From contig NZ_CP119989.1 in assembly GCF_029338555.1 (NCBI RefSeq), forward strand, positions 1,054,001-1,118,000: a stretch of 64,000 bases of DNA, written 5' to 3'. The stretch is from Halobaculum marinum. Lineage in GTDB: Archaea; Halobacteriota; Halobacteria; Halobacteriales; Haloferacaceae. How positions within the stretch are numbered: the first letter of the stretch is position 1; each line of letters begins with the position of its first letter. Under the pieces are notes generated by a model that ran no database searches, was not told the DNA's origin, and was given only the letters and a program-made list of their open reading frames with translations. Position numbers and translations under genes: made by a program. Below are positions 1 through 8,965 of this stretch, piece after piece.

Positions 1-867
1 GCCGACCGTGACGCCGGGTTCGACGACGTCGACGGCGGCCTCCTGCGCCTCGCGGACGACGCGGTGGACCTCGCGAAAGCCCTCGGGCGGCGAGTCGTCG
101 CCGAACACGAGCGTCCGCGTCTGGTCGGAGGGGTAGCCGTCGACGCGGGTACCGAAGTCGAGGACGATCGGGTCGCCCGCCTCGACCACGCGGTCGCCGT
201 GGGTGTGGTGGGGCATCGCGCCGTTCGGCCCGGAGCCGACGATGGTCTCGAAGGAGACGCCGGTGCCGCCGTGGGCTGCGAGGCGGTCTTCGACTTGGCG
301 CGCCAACTCCGTCTCCGTCATCCCGACCACCTCGTCGCCCATCTCACGCAGGTCGCGCACGACGGCGTCGGCGGCCTCCCCGGCGTGGCGGAGCGCGGCG
401 ATCTCAGCGTCGTCTTTGACCACGCGCAGGTCCGCGAGTACGTCGCTCGCGAGCCCCCACGTCGCGTCGGGGAGCACCGTTCGGAGGTCCTGCGTGAACC
501 GGGCGTGCATCGTGTCGTCGACGAGGACGTGCGGCGCGTCGTTCGCGAGCGCGAGGTCTTCGGCGACCGCCTCGACGGCGGCGACGGGGTCCTCGTCGTC
601 GCCCCACGTGCGCACGTCGGCGACGGGGGTCCCGGCGCGCACTTGCTCGCCCGATAGCTCGGGCACGAGGAAGACGGGGTCGGCGTCGTCGACGACGAAC
701 AGCAGGAAGTGCCGCTCGCTCGGGTGTTCGCTGTGGCCGGTGAGGTACCGGAGGTTCGTGCTCGGGAACAGCACGAGCGCGTCCGCGTCGGCGTCGGGGA
801 GTCGCTCGCGAGCGGCCTCGAGTCGGCGGGCGTACGGCGCGTCGCCGTCGGCGTCGGTGTCGGGCAT
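1..867 (-). CDS. M24 family Xaa-Pro peptidase, truncated by window edge
   Basis: The 289 visible codons encode an N-terminal creatinase-like domain (about residues 1-125) followed by the first part of an M24 pita-bread metallopeptidase domain. The first two metal-binding aspartates are visible in VLDFGT (about Asp237) and PSDQT (about Asp248), with the usual spacing of eleven. The later His and two Glu ligands would lie beyond the edge, so catalysis cannot be confirmed here. The start is the ATG that opens MPDTDADGD; the creatinase fold begins directly after it. Members remove N-terminal residues ahead of proline in the cytoplasm. A second M24 gene lies at 46663-47841. Family assignment is firm; substrate is inferred. 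Confidence 0.9.
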   Translation of the reverse strand, partial: MPDTDADGDAPYARRLEAARERLPDADADALVLFPSTNLRYLTGHSEHPSERHFLLFVVDDADPVFLVPELSGEQVRAGTPVADVRTWGDDEDPVAAVEAVAEDLALANDAPHVLVDDTMHARFTQDLRTVLPDATWGLASDVLADLRVVKDDAEIAALRHAGEAADAVVRDLREMGDEVVGMTETELARQVEDRLAAHGGTGVSFETIVGSGPNGAMPHHTHGDRVVEAGDPIVLDFGTRVDGYPSDQTRTLVFGDDSPPEGFREVHRVVREAQEAAVDVVEPGVTVG

Positions 868-1017
868 ACACCCGGGTTCCGGCGCCGCCGAGTTGAACGC
901 GTCGGAGGCGCCGGCGCTGGGCGACCCAGACGGCACCGCCGGCGCCGTCGGCGCCGCCACTGGCGAGCGGTGCGCACGGAGAGGGACACGAAGGGGGACC
1001 GACGACTCGCCCGAGGT

Positions 1018-2658
1018 TCAGTCGGCGCCGCCTGCGGCGTCGTCGCCGTCGCGGACGAACCGGTCGTACGCGGAGGCGAAGTCCTCGTCGGACTCGGCGG
1101 TCTCGGCCCAGTCGGCGAGACCGCGCTCCTCGTCGGTGCCGGGGATGGCGTTGTCGAGCGCGAACGCGACGATGCCGCCGACGCTGATGCCGGTCGACCC
1201 CACGACGAACACGGTGTTGGCGACGACCTCCGCGCCCAGCACCGCCCCGAGGACGGGCACCGCGGCCATGCTCTGTGCGAAGAACGTCGCCCCGCCCATT
1301 CCGTCGGGCGCGGCGGCGGCGACGTTACCGAAGTACTCGGGGACGAACAGCCCTGCGAACAGCGAGACGCCCAGGACGAACAGGTTACGCTGGGAGTCGA
1401 GGTCGACGTACTTCAGGTTCGAGAGACCGACGCCGACGATTTGGCCGAACATCGCGACGTAGAGGCCGCCCACCACGGGCGCGGGGATGCTCGCGATGAG
1501 CGCGCCGAACGGCCCGAAGAAGCCGACGACGAGCATCGCCGCGGCGCCGACCTGCACGACGTAGCGGGAGGCGACGCCAGTCAGCCCGATGGCGCCGATG
1601 TTCTCGGAGTAGGAGGTGGAGCCACCGGCGCCCATGAGGCCGGCGAACACGTTTGCGATCCCCTCCATCCCAATGCCGTGGGTGATGCGCTTCTCGGAGG
1701 GGGCGCCGACACCCGACAGGCGAGCGACGGCGTGGTAGTCGCCGAGCGACTCGATGATCGAGGCGATGACGCCCGCGAGCATCCCGACGACGAAACTGGT
1801 CGTCACCTGCGGGACGCCCCACTGGAGCGGGTAGATCGCGACGGCAAGCGGCGCCTCGAACACTGGCTGGAGGTCGACGTAGCCGGGCGTGCCCTGCGCG
1901 TACACGCCCGTCGCCGACAGCGCGAGCGCGACGCCGTAGGCGACGACGATACCGAGCAGGACCGGGAACAGTTGGAACGCGCGCGAGCGGTCGCCGAGGA
2001 ACTGCGAGAACACGGCGATGAGGCCGAACGTGAACAGCAGCAGCGGCCAGTTCTGCGTCGCGCTGGCGACCTGCGGCGCGGAGAACAGCGTCAGCCCGAT
2101 GAGCACGATCACCGGGGCGATCACGACCGGGGAGAAGTAGCGGCGGAGGCGACCCACGAGGCCGAGGTAGCCGATGACGACCTCGAACAGCGCGGCGACG
2201 ACGATGGCGCCCTGCAGTTGTAACAGCGCGGCGCGCCACGCCTCGATCCCGCCGCCTGGCGGGTTCGCGACGACGACGCCGACGATAGCCAGCGCCGGCG
2301 CGAGCATCGAGAACGGGGCGCCCTGGACGATGGGGTAGCGGTTGCCGAGCGTCGTCTGCGCGAGCGTCGCGATGCCGGAGACGACGAAGAACGTCCCGAC
2401 GAACCGCGGGACGAACTGGTCTGGCATCCCCATCGCACCCGCGAGGATGAGCGGGACTGCGATGTTCGCGCCCACCATCGTGAGGTAGTGCTGGAGGCCC
2501 AGCCCCAGCGCCTGTGCGAACGGCGGGCGGTCCTCGATGCCGTAGGTGATCAGCGACGACTCGTCTCCGCCGGATCCGTCGGCGCCCGGTTCGTCGGCGC
2601 CGCCGTCCGTCAGCGGTGGCTGTTCGGCTCCGTCACTCGTGTCGGTGTCCCCTGCCAT
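1018..2658 (-). CDS. NCS2 family uracil/xanthine permease
   Basis: A 546-residue polytopic membrane protein of the nucleobase-cation symporter-2 (UraA/PbuX) family. After an acidic cytoplasmic N-terminus of about 45 residues come roughly fourteen hydrophobic segments, starting at QALGLGLQHYLTMVGANIAVP, which is the family's typical first helix. The half-helix region GSTSYSENIGAIGLTGV carries the conserved glutamate used for base binding. It would import uracil, xanthine or a related base by cation symport. The start is the ATG at MAGDTDTSD; the frame stays open far upstream, but that part runs through the divergent MFS gene and looks non-coding. Exact substrate cannot be read from the sequence. 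Confidence 0.93.
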   Translation of the reverse strand: MAGDTDTSDGAEQPPLTDGGADEPGADGSGGDESSLITYGIEDRPPFAQALGLGLQHYLTMVGANIAVPLILAGAMGMPDQFVPRFVGTFFVVSGIATLAQTTLGNRYPIVQGAPFSMLAPALAIVGVVVANPPGGGIEAWRAALLQLQGAIVVAALFEVVIGYLGLVGRLRRYFSPVVIAPVIVLIGLTLFSAPQVASATQNWPLLLFTFGLIAVFSQFLGDRSRAFQLFPVLLGIVVAYGVALALSATGVYAQGTPGYVDLQPVFEAPLAVAIYPLQWGVPQVTTSFVVGMLAGVIASIIESLGDYHAVARLSGVGAPSEKRITHGIGMEGIANVFAGLMGAGGSTSYSENIGAIGLTGVASRYVVQVGAAAMLVVGFFGPFGALIASIPAPVVGGLYVAMFGQIVGVGLSNLKYVDLDSQRNLFVLGVSLFAGLFVPEYFGNVAAAAPDGMGGATFFAQSMAAVPVLGAVLGAEVVANTVFVVGSTGISVGGIVAFALDNAIPGTDEERGLADWAETAESDEDFASAYDRFVRDGDDAAGGAD

Positions 2659-2815
2659 CGTCCCGCACCACCAAGCTACGGGACTTGAGCGTACCGTTCT
2701 CGCGAGTCTAATGTCAACAGAGTTGATTGCACCGTCGACACGAACCACCAGAGAGGACGCACCCGTGTGGGGGCTGGAGCGGAACCGATTTGCCACGCCC
2801 CCCACATCGGCCCGC

Positions 2816-4156
2816 GTGGAGCGCAATCGCCGCTGGTTGGCCGCGTGGGGACTCGGGTACGCCGCCGTCGGCGGCGCATCCGTGCTGGTGCCACTGTACG
2901 CCATCGCGCTAGACGCGAGTCTCGCGTTCGTCGGGCTCATCGCCGCCACCGCCGCGCTCGTCGGCGTGCCGGGCGCGGTCGCCTGGGCCGCCCTCGCCGC
3001 GCGCACGGACCGCCGCCGCCCGTTCGTGCTCGTCGCGCTCGGCGCGACCGCGGGGGTGCTCGCACTCGTCCCGTTCGCCACCTCGCCGGCGACGGTGCTC
3101 GTGTTGAACGCCGCCCTGTGGTTCGTCGTCGCGGCGGCCGTCCCGGTGCTCAACCTCGTCGTCGTCGAGGGCGCACCCGTCGACGAGTGGGACGGCCGCA
3201 TCGCCTCGCTGAACGCGTGGCAGGGGTACGGCTGGGTCGCGGGGCTCGTCGTCGGCACCGCGTGGACCCTCGCGGTTCCCCGCTTCGGCGTCGACCCGCT
3301 GGTCGGCCAACGACTCCTCTTCTTCGCGCTCGCGGTCGTCGCCACCGCGGCGCTCCTGTTGGCGCGGCTGTGGTACCCCGAACCGTCGACCGTCTCCGCC
3401 GAGCGCTTCCGCCGGGTGTACGCGCGACTCGCTCGCTCGAACTGGGGCGCCGGTCGCTACCTCCGCGCGAGCCTCTACGGTCCGGGGCGCGTCTTCTGGG
3501 GACTTCGAACCGCGCGCGCCCGGCGTGACGGGTCACACCGTGCCGGCCGGTCGCCGAATCCGCTCGCCCGGTTCGCGCCGTCGCTCCAGCGCTACGTCCT
3601 CGCTGTCGTCGTGTTCTCCCTGGGTTTCGCGGTGTTCTGGGGGCCGGTGCCGGCGTTCCTCGCGGACCGCGTTGACGCCGGCGCGGTGTTCGGCGTCTAC
3701 CTCGCCGGCAACCTCGGGTCGGCGGTGTGTTACGCGCCGGCGGGTCGACTCGCCAAGCGCTACGCGCCGCACGCGATCCAGATCGGCGCGCTGGCCGGGC
3801 GGGCAGCCCTGTTTCCCGCGGTAGCAGTCGTCGCGCTCGCGCTGCCGGCGCTGGCGGGCTACTCGCTGGCGTTCGGCCTCATCGGCGCGACGTGGGCGTT
3901 CATCGCCGTCACGACCGCCGGCATCGTCACGCGCCTCGCCGACGAGTCGAACCGCGGCGCCGCGCTGGGCGTGCAGGCCGCCGCCGCCGGTCTCGCCACC
4001 GCGGTCGGCTCCGCACTCGGTGGGGTCGTCGCGGGTGTCGTCGGCTATCTGGCGACGTTCGCGCTCGGCGCGGCGCTCGTGGCCGTCGGCATCGGGCTGG
4101 TCGTCGTCGCCCGCCGCCCCGCCGGCTACCGCTCGGCGAGGAACGCTTCGACCTGA
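2816..4156 (+). CDS. MFS transporter
   Basis: A 446-residue major facilitator with about twelve transmembrane segments, split by a basic cytoplasmic loop near residues 195-255 (TARARRDGSHRAGR). The substrate is unknown. I chose the GTG start that opens VERNRRWLAAW, just before the first helix. An in-frame ATG at 2711 would add 35 residues (MSTELIAPS...) of unusual, non-acidic composition, so it is less likely but possible. The gene is divergent from the NCS2 permease. Its last 31 bases overlap the end of the convergent sugar kinase gene, so the two transcripts are antisense at their 3' ends. Confidence 0.85.
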   Translation: MERNRRWLAAWGLGYAAVGGASVLVPLYAIALDASLAFVGLIAATAALVGVPGAVAWAALAARTDRRRPFVLVALGATAGVLALVPFATSPATVLVLNAALWFVVAAAVPVLNLVVVEGAPVDEWDGRIASLNAWQGYGWVAGLVVGTAWTLAVPRFGVDPLVGQRLLFFALAVVATAALLLARLWYPEPSTVSAERFRRVYARLARSNWGAGRYLRASLYGPGRVFWGLRTARARRDGSHRAGRSPNPLARFAPSLQRYVLAVVVFSLGFAVFWGPVPAFLADRVDAGAVFGVYLAGNLGSAVCYAPAGRLAKRYAPHAIQIGALAGRAALFPAVAVVALALPALAGYSLAFGLIGATWAFIAVTTAGIVTRLADESNRGAALGVQAAAAGLATAVGSALGGVVAGVVGYLATFALGAALVAVGIGLVVVARRPAGYRSARNAST

Positions 4157-5070
4157 GCGCGGGTCGGCAGCGCCGCCATCGCCCCCTGTGCGGTCGTCGC
4201 GCGGGCGCCGACGGCGTTCGCGAACCGTATCGCGTCGGCCAGCGACTGCCCGCCGTCGAGTGCGGCGATGACGCCCGCGGTGAACGCGTCGCCGGCGCCG
4301 GTCGTGTCGACCACGTCGGCGTCGAACCCCGCGTGTTCGGCCTCGCCGGCGCCCCACGGCGCGTCTTCGGTCGAGCGAGCGTACGCACCGGCGGCGCCGC
4401 GCGTGATCAACGCAGTGTGTGGGCCGTCCGCCGTGATCGCAGACGCGAGCGCCTCTGGGCTCCCCTCGTAGCCCGCGGGGGCGAGGTCCTCTTCGCTGGC
4501 GACCAGGACGTCTACGTCCGGGAGGGCCTCGGCGAGCGTGTCGGCGTAGTCGAACGCGCGCCACAGCGACTCGCGGGCGTTCGGGTCGAACGAGACGGTC
4601 ACTCCGTCGGGCGCGCGGTCCAGCAGGTCGAACACCGCCGAGCGTGACGGCTCGTACGCCAACTCGACGCCGCCGACGTGGAGCCAGTCGAGGTCGGCGA
4701 GTGTCGCGTTGTCGACCGCCCCCGTCTCCAGCCGACTGCTCGCGGTTCCCTCCAGGTACAGCGCGAACGAGCGGTCGCCGTCGGCGTCCAGCGAGACGAC
4801 CGCGAGGCCGGTCGGCGCGTCGGGGTCGCGCTCGACGTGGGTGTCGGGGACGCCCTCCGCCGCGAGCGTCTCCGCGAGGAAGTCGCCGAACCCGTCGGCG
4901 CCGATGCGCGTCCACAGGTCGGGCGCCTCGTCGAGGCGGGCGAGGCCGACCGCGACGTTCGCGGGCGCGCCTCCCGGTTTGCGGGCGTAGACGCCGGTGT
5001 CGTCGTGGCTTCCCGACTCGATCTTTGGATGGAGGTCGACGAGACACTCGCCGACGACGAGGCGGCTCAC
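4126..5070 (-). CDS. PfkB family carbohydrate kinase (fructokinase-like)
   Basis: A 314-residue ribokinase-fold kinase. The first PfkB signature GGAPANVAVGLARL lies near residues 33-46 and the second, DTTGAGDAFTAG, near residues 252-263 with the catalytic Asp of GAGD. It would phosphorylate a sugar or sugar acid with ATP in the cytoplasm. It starts with GTG, and that codon overlaps the TGA stop of the upstream TIM-barrel isomerase gene by four bases, so the two are almost certainly co-translated. The pairing suggests that the isomerase or epimerase product is the kinase substrate. Fructose is the default guess for this subfamily, but 2-keto-3-deoxy sugars are also possible. Confidence 0.9.
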   Translation of the reverse strand: MSRLVVGECLVDLHPKIESGSHDDTGVYARKPGGAPANVAVGLARLDEAPDLWTRIGADGFGDFLAETLAAEGVPDTHVERDPDAPTGLAVVSLDADGDRSFALYLEGTASSRLETGAVDNATLADLDWLHVGGVELAYEPSRSAVFDLLDRAPDGVTVSFDPNARESLWRAFDYADTLAEALPDVDVLVASEEDLAPAGYEGSPEALASAITADGPHTALITRGAAGAYARSTEDAPWGAGEAEHAGFDADVVDTTGAGDAFTAGVIAALDGGQSLADAIRFANAVGARATTAQGAMAALPTRAQVEAFLAER

Positions 5071-5924
5071 GCGTCTCCCTCCGTGTCCGTCTGGGCGCCC
5101 CCGTCGTCGCCCCTGTGGTCGTCCCTGTCGTCACCCGCTACAGCCGCGAGCACCTCGCGGACTCGGTCGATGCTGTGGCCCAGATACGCGGCGTCGTGGG
5201 TGAACACTTCCGCCGAGAGCGTGCCCGTCCAGTCGTCGGGGAACGCCCCCAACACGTGCTCGAAGTCCACGAACCCAGCGCCGATGGGGAGGTGTTCGTC
5301 GTCGGCGCCGCGCACGTCGTTGAGGTGGACGTGCGAGATGCGGTCGGCGTGGTCGCGGACGAACGCGGCGATGCCGCCGTCGTCGCGACCGTCGACGCGA
5401 GCGTGGCCGGTGTCGAGACACAGCGACGCGTCGGTGCGCTCGACCAACTCGTCGATCCGGTTCGTGTCGAAGCGGCCCTTGGGGACGTTCTCCGCGACGA
5501 GTTCCACGTCGCGGTCGGCGGCGTAGCCGTCGAGGTGGCGCACCGACTCGACGATGGCGTCGCCGATCACCGCGTCGTCGTGGGCGTGCGTCCACGCGTT
5601 CGATGTGGGGTGGAGCGTCGCCTTCGTCGCCCCGAGCGCCGCGGCGAGGTCGAGGTGCGCCTCCAACTCGGCGACCGACCCCGAGCGAGCGCCGTCGAAC
5701 GGCGACCCGGGGTCGAGGCCGCGGAACGGGAGGTGGACGGTGCAGGCGACGCCGCGCTCGTCGAGCGCGCTCCGGAGGTCGTCGCGACGCGGGGCGAGTC
5801 GGTCGCGCGCGCCGGCGCCGTCGAGCATCACCTCCACGTAGTCGTAGCCGTACTCGGCGGCGGTCGCGACCGCCTCCCGGTGGTCCACCCCGAGTTGGGT
5901 GACGAACCCGATGTCGACGTTCAT
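5067..5924 (-). CDS. Sugar phosphate isomerase/epimerase-like TIM-barrel protein
   Basis: A 285-residue protein of the xylose isomerase-like TIM-barrel superfamily (AP_endonuc_2 fold). Visible barrel motifs include GFVTQLGVDHREAV at the N-terminus, TLHPTSNA (about residues 109-116), LVAENVPKGRF (about 149-159), LCLDTGHARVDG (about 174-185) and HVHLNDVRG (about 203-211). The His, Glu and Asp residues in these match the usual metal ligands. It would isomerise or epimerise a sugar or polyol derivative, but the substrate is not evident. The start is the ATG at MNVDIGFV, which opens the first strand. It overlaps the downstream PfkB kinase by four bases and appears to head a two-gene operon. Confidence 0.85.
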   Translation of the reverse strand: MNVDIGFVTQLGVDHREAVATAAEYGYDYVEVMLDGAGARDRLAPRRDDLRSALDERGVACTVHLPFRGLDPGSPFDGARSGSVAELEAHLDLAAALGATKATLHPTSNAWTHAHDDAVIGDAIVESVRHLDGYAADRDVELVAENVPKGRFDTNRIDELVERTDASLCLDTGHARVDGRDDGGIAAFVRDHADRISHVHLNDVRGADDEHLPIGAGFVDFEHVLGAFPDDWTGTLSAEVFTHDAAYLGHSIDRVREVLAAVAGDDRDDHRGDDGGAQTDTEGDA

Positions 5925-6044
5925 AGCCTCCGTTTCGCGCGCCCGCACTTCGATTCTCCGGACGCGACACCGACGGCGTTCGACGGTGGAGGCCGTCGCT
6001 CGGACCACCGTGGCGCTCATGACAACGGATCACGAAGCCCGCGT

Positions 6045-6422
6045 ATGGACGGGCTCGGGCCGCTCGCGGAGTACGTCGATCAGACGGCGAGTGACGCAGA
6101 CGTCGACGGGGACGCCCTCGCGGAGACGCTCGCGGGGATGCAGGCGGACGTGCGGGCGTACCCCGGCGTCGCCGACCTCGTGTTCGAGTACCGGCGCGCG
6201 TTCGAGTACGACCCGCTCGTCCGTCGGAGGGGGCGGGCGTACTACCTGCTGGTGCCGCCGCGGGTGTGGGCCGAGTTCGCCGCCACGCTCGACGCGTCGG
6301 CGGCGCTGCTGGCGGCGGCGAAGGCCGTCCACGACCGCGCGTTCACCGAGGGCACAGAGTTGGCGCCGGAGGAACGCGGCGACTGGGAGCCGTTGGTGTT
6401 CGTCGCCGAGCGAGCGCCGTAG
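6045..6422 (+). CDS. Hypothetical protein, 125 aa
   Basis: A soluble, acidic, mostly helical protein of 125 residues with no motif I recognise. It begins MDGLGPLAEYVDQ and contains a repeated aromatic and arginine element (EYRRAFEYDPLVRRRGRAYYLLVPP, residues about 48-72). A small charged C-terminal strand ends at ERAP. It stands alone between a leftward isomerase-kinase pair and the end of a leftward sensor kinase. The frame shows strong third-position GC bias, supporting a real gene. No function is proposed. Confidence 0.72.
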   Translation: MDGLGPLAEYVDQTASDADVDGDALAETLAGMQADVRAYPGVADLVFEYRRAFEYDPLVRRRGRAYYLLVPPRVWAEFAATLDASAALLAAAKAVHDRAFTEGTELAPEERGDWEPLVFVAERAP

Positions 6423-6475
6423 CCGTCTCGGCCCGGCCACACTCGGTCCGGCCACAGTCAATCGCCGTTCTACAG

Positions 6476-8761
6476 TCAGTCGTCGTCCGCGGGCGCCTCG
6501 TCCGTCGATTCGTCCGTGGGCGTCTCGGCAGACGGGTCGGGCGTCAGCGCCTCCTCGACGACCGCGTCCACGGGCGTGTCGTCCCGCGGACGCCACCCAG
6601 TCGGGCCGCCGTCGGCGACCTCCGTGGCACCGGCAGGTACGCTCCACGGGTCGATCTGATCGCCGACGGGCGGGTCGTCGTCGCCCTCGGTGGCACGGAG
6701 GCGCACGACGACGACCGTCGCGACGTCGGGGAACGGCGCCGCCTCCTCGCCGGGGTCGTCGACGAACGTCAACTCGCCGTCGACGCCGTCGACGATCCAC
6801 CGGACGAGCCACAGGCCGATCCCGCTGGCGTGTTGCAGTTGCGTCTCGTGGCCCGACTCCACGGCGGCCCGGTCGCCGTCGGGGATGCCGGGTCCGTCGT
6901 CGGCGACGCGGATCTCGACGGTTTCGTCGTCGGAGGAGACCGTCAGCGCCACGCGGGGGGTGTCGCCGTCGTGGTGACGCCCCGCGTTCTCGACGACGTT
7001 CCACACGGCAGTCGCGAGCAGTTCGTCGGCGTACGCGACCGCCTCCTCGGCGTCGACCGTGAGCGTCATCTCCGGGAACTGGTCTCGGGCGCGGTCGGCG
7101 ACCTCGTCGGCGACGGCGGCCACGTCGACCGGCCGACCGCCGTGGTCGGTGCTCTGGAGCGTCCGGTCGACGCCGCGCACGCGGTCACCCAACGAGGCAA
7201 GTCGCCCCGCCGACCGCTGGATCCGCTCGGCGTACTCGGCGGTGTCGTCGTCGGCGGTGGCGGCGATCACGTCCGCGTAGCCGAGCACCACGTTCAACTC
7301 GTTGCGGAGGTCGTGCCGGAGCACCCGCGTCAGGACGCGCAGGCGTTGCTCGTAGCGTTCGCGGCGGGTCTCGTCGCGCAGCGTCATCAGGTAGCCGCCG
7401 ATGTTCGGGTCGTGGAAGCGGTTCACGCCGACACCGTCGAGGGTGCGCCAGCCGCCGTCTGCGTGTTCGACGCGGAACGACACCCGGACGCTCTCGCCGG
7501 GGCGGTCGAGGCTCTCGGCGAACGGTTCGGCGACCGAGCGGCGGTCGTCCGGGTGGATGTAGTTGGTGAACACGCCTCCTTCGAGTCCCTCCGGGTCGTG
7601 ACCGAGGACGCCTTCGACGGCGGGGCTGATGTACTCCAGAACGCCGTCGGCGTCGGCGACCGCGATGATGTCGTCTGCGTGCTCGACGTACGCGCGATAG
7701 CGTCGCTCGACGCGGGTGCGCTCGGTCACGTCGCGGAACACGAGGAGGCGCACGCCCTCGCGCCCAAGCGGTTCGCACGTCGCCTCGAAGTACGTCGGAC
7801 CCGAGACGCTGGCGGCGAAGTTCCGTCGTTGGCCGCCGCCGTCGTCGAGTGTGACCTCTGCGTCGTCGCCCTCGAGCAGGCCGGCCACCTCCTCGGTGTC
7901 GGGGAGCAACTCCTCGGCGGCCAGGCCGACGCCGTCGCCGTCGACGTCGAACGCCTCGCGGGCCGCGGGGTTCGTCTCCAACACGCGGTCTGACTCGTCG
8001 ACGACGACGATGGCGTCGTCGAGGCCGGCGAACACGGTCTCGTGGGCGACCGGCGCCACGTCGAACAGGTCGTACCGGTACATCGCGACCAGCAACACCA
8101 GACACGCGGCCCCGAACACGACCGGCGTCGTGTCGAACGGCGGGAGCCACGCGGGGCCGACGGCGAACAGCACCACGCTCGCCAGTGGCAAGGAGGCGGC
8201 CAGCGCGACCGTCGTCGCCTGCCGCCGGTACGGGCCGGACGAGCGCGTCGCGGCCTCCGCCAACAGCATGATGAACGCGGCCCCCACGACTGCACCGTAC
8301 CCGAGGTGGAGCACGAACCCGGTCGCCGGGACCCCGACGTACGCTCGCAGGCCGTACACCGACTGCTCCACGACGCGGGTAAACACGACCCCGCTAGGAT
8401 CGAGCACGAGCACCGCGGCGGCGACCGCGGGTTCGACGCTGAGCAGGACGGTCCGGCGCGGCGTGACCCAGTCGCCGCGACCGGTGTAGTAGAGACCGAA
8501 CAACAGTGCGCTCGTCACGACAGGCGTCGCCAACACCCACTTCGCGCGCAAGAACACGTACCCCGCCTGCGTCGGTCCGGCGAGCAGTTGCAGTCCGAAC
8601 AGCACCGCCCACAGCGCCCCACCGTAGGCGAGAGCGACGAACGAGATGCCGGCGTGGTCGCGTCGCTCGCGCGTCCGCAGATACGCGAGCGTCCCCGTCA
8701 CCGTCGACACCACCGCCGAGGCGAAGGTGGCGACGATGAGGATCTCTGACGCAGTGTCCAT
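6476..8761 (-). CDS. Membrane sensor histidine kinase with 7TM input and PAS domains
   Basis: A 761-residue haloarchaeal sensor kinase. Residues about 1-230 hold seven hydrophobic segments of the histidine-kinase N-terminal 7TM type. Two PAS domains follow (about 245-340 and 355-465). The phosphoacceptor box VLRHDLRNELNVVLGY places the His near residue 482. The HATPase domain has its N-box at NVVENAGRHH (about 589) and its G-box at DDGPGIPDG (about 620). A 70-residue acidic tail ends in DDD. No response regulator is adjacent, which is common for haloarchaeal orphan kinases, so the partner and signal are unknown. The ATG start lies directly before the first helix. Confidence 0.92.
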   Translation of the reverse strand: MDTASEILIVATFASAVVSTVTGTLAYLRTRERRDHAGISFVALAYGGALWAVLFGLQLLAGPTQAGYVFLRAKWVLATPVVTSALLFGLYYTGRGDWVTPRRTVLLSVEPAVAAAVLVLDPSGVVFTRVVEQSVYGLRAYVGVPATGFVLHLGYGAVVGAAFIMLLAEAATRSSGPYRRQATTVALAASLPLASVVLFAVGPAWLPPFDTTPVVFGAACLVLLVAMYRYDLFDVAPVAHETVFAGLDDAIVVVDESDRVLETNPAAREAFDVDGDGVGLAAEELLPDTEEVAGLLEGDDAEVTLDDGGGQRRNFAASVSGPTYFEATCEPLGREGVRLLVFRDVTERTRVERRYRAYVEHADDIIAVADADGVLEYISPAVEGVLGHDPEGLEGGVFTNYIHPDDRRSVAEPFAESLDRPGESVRVSFRVEHADGGWRTLDGVGVNRFHDPNIGGYLMTLRDETRRERYEQRLRVLTRVLRHDLRNELNVVLGYADVIAATADDDTAEYAERIQRSAGRLASLGDRVRGVDRTLQSTDHGGRPVDVAAVADEVADRARDQFPEMTLTVDAEEAVAYADELLATAVWNVVENAGRHHDGDTPRVALTVSSDDETVEIRVADDGPGIPDGDRAAVESGHETQLQHASGIGLWLVRWIVDGVDGELTFVDDPGEEAAPFPDVATVVVVRLRATEGDDDPPVGDQIDPWSVPAGATEVADGGPTGWRPRDDTPVDAVVEEALTPDPSAETPTDESTDEAPADDD

Positions 8762-8965
8762 TGCCGGAGTTGATGCACGGTGGCCGAGTTGACCACATAA
8801 ACGTGTGCCCGGGATTATCAGTTCAGATTCCCATATAGCCGCTCGCCGTCTCCGGATCAGCGGTCGAGTTGTCGGCTAGCGCACAGACGCTGCGCCCCGC
8901 TTCCCCCGCAAACGCCCTCGCTGGTTCGCGCCGCTCACTCGCTCGTCCGTTTCGTGGTCGCCAGG
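8762..8965. other. Intergenic region between sensor kinase and acyl-CoA dehydrogenase
   Basis: About 200 bases. The part nearest the kinase start is AT-richer (a stretch around 8795-8840 with cataaacgtg and cccatatagc) and probably holds its promoter. The rest is GC-rich with CTCGCTCG-type runs. No gene was found. Confidence 0.5.

Noticed and set aside
2659-3345. N-terminal extension of the NCS2 permease frame
   Set aside because: The extension runs through the divergent MFS gene, has Ala/Thr/Ser-rich shadow composition, and the permease fold starts after the ATG at 2658.
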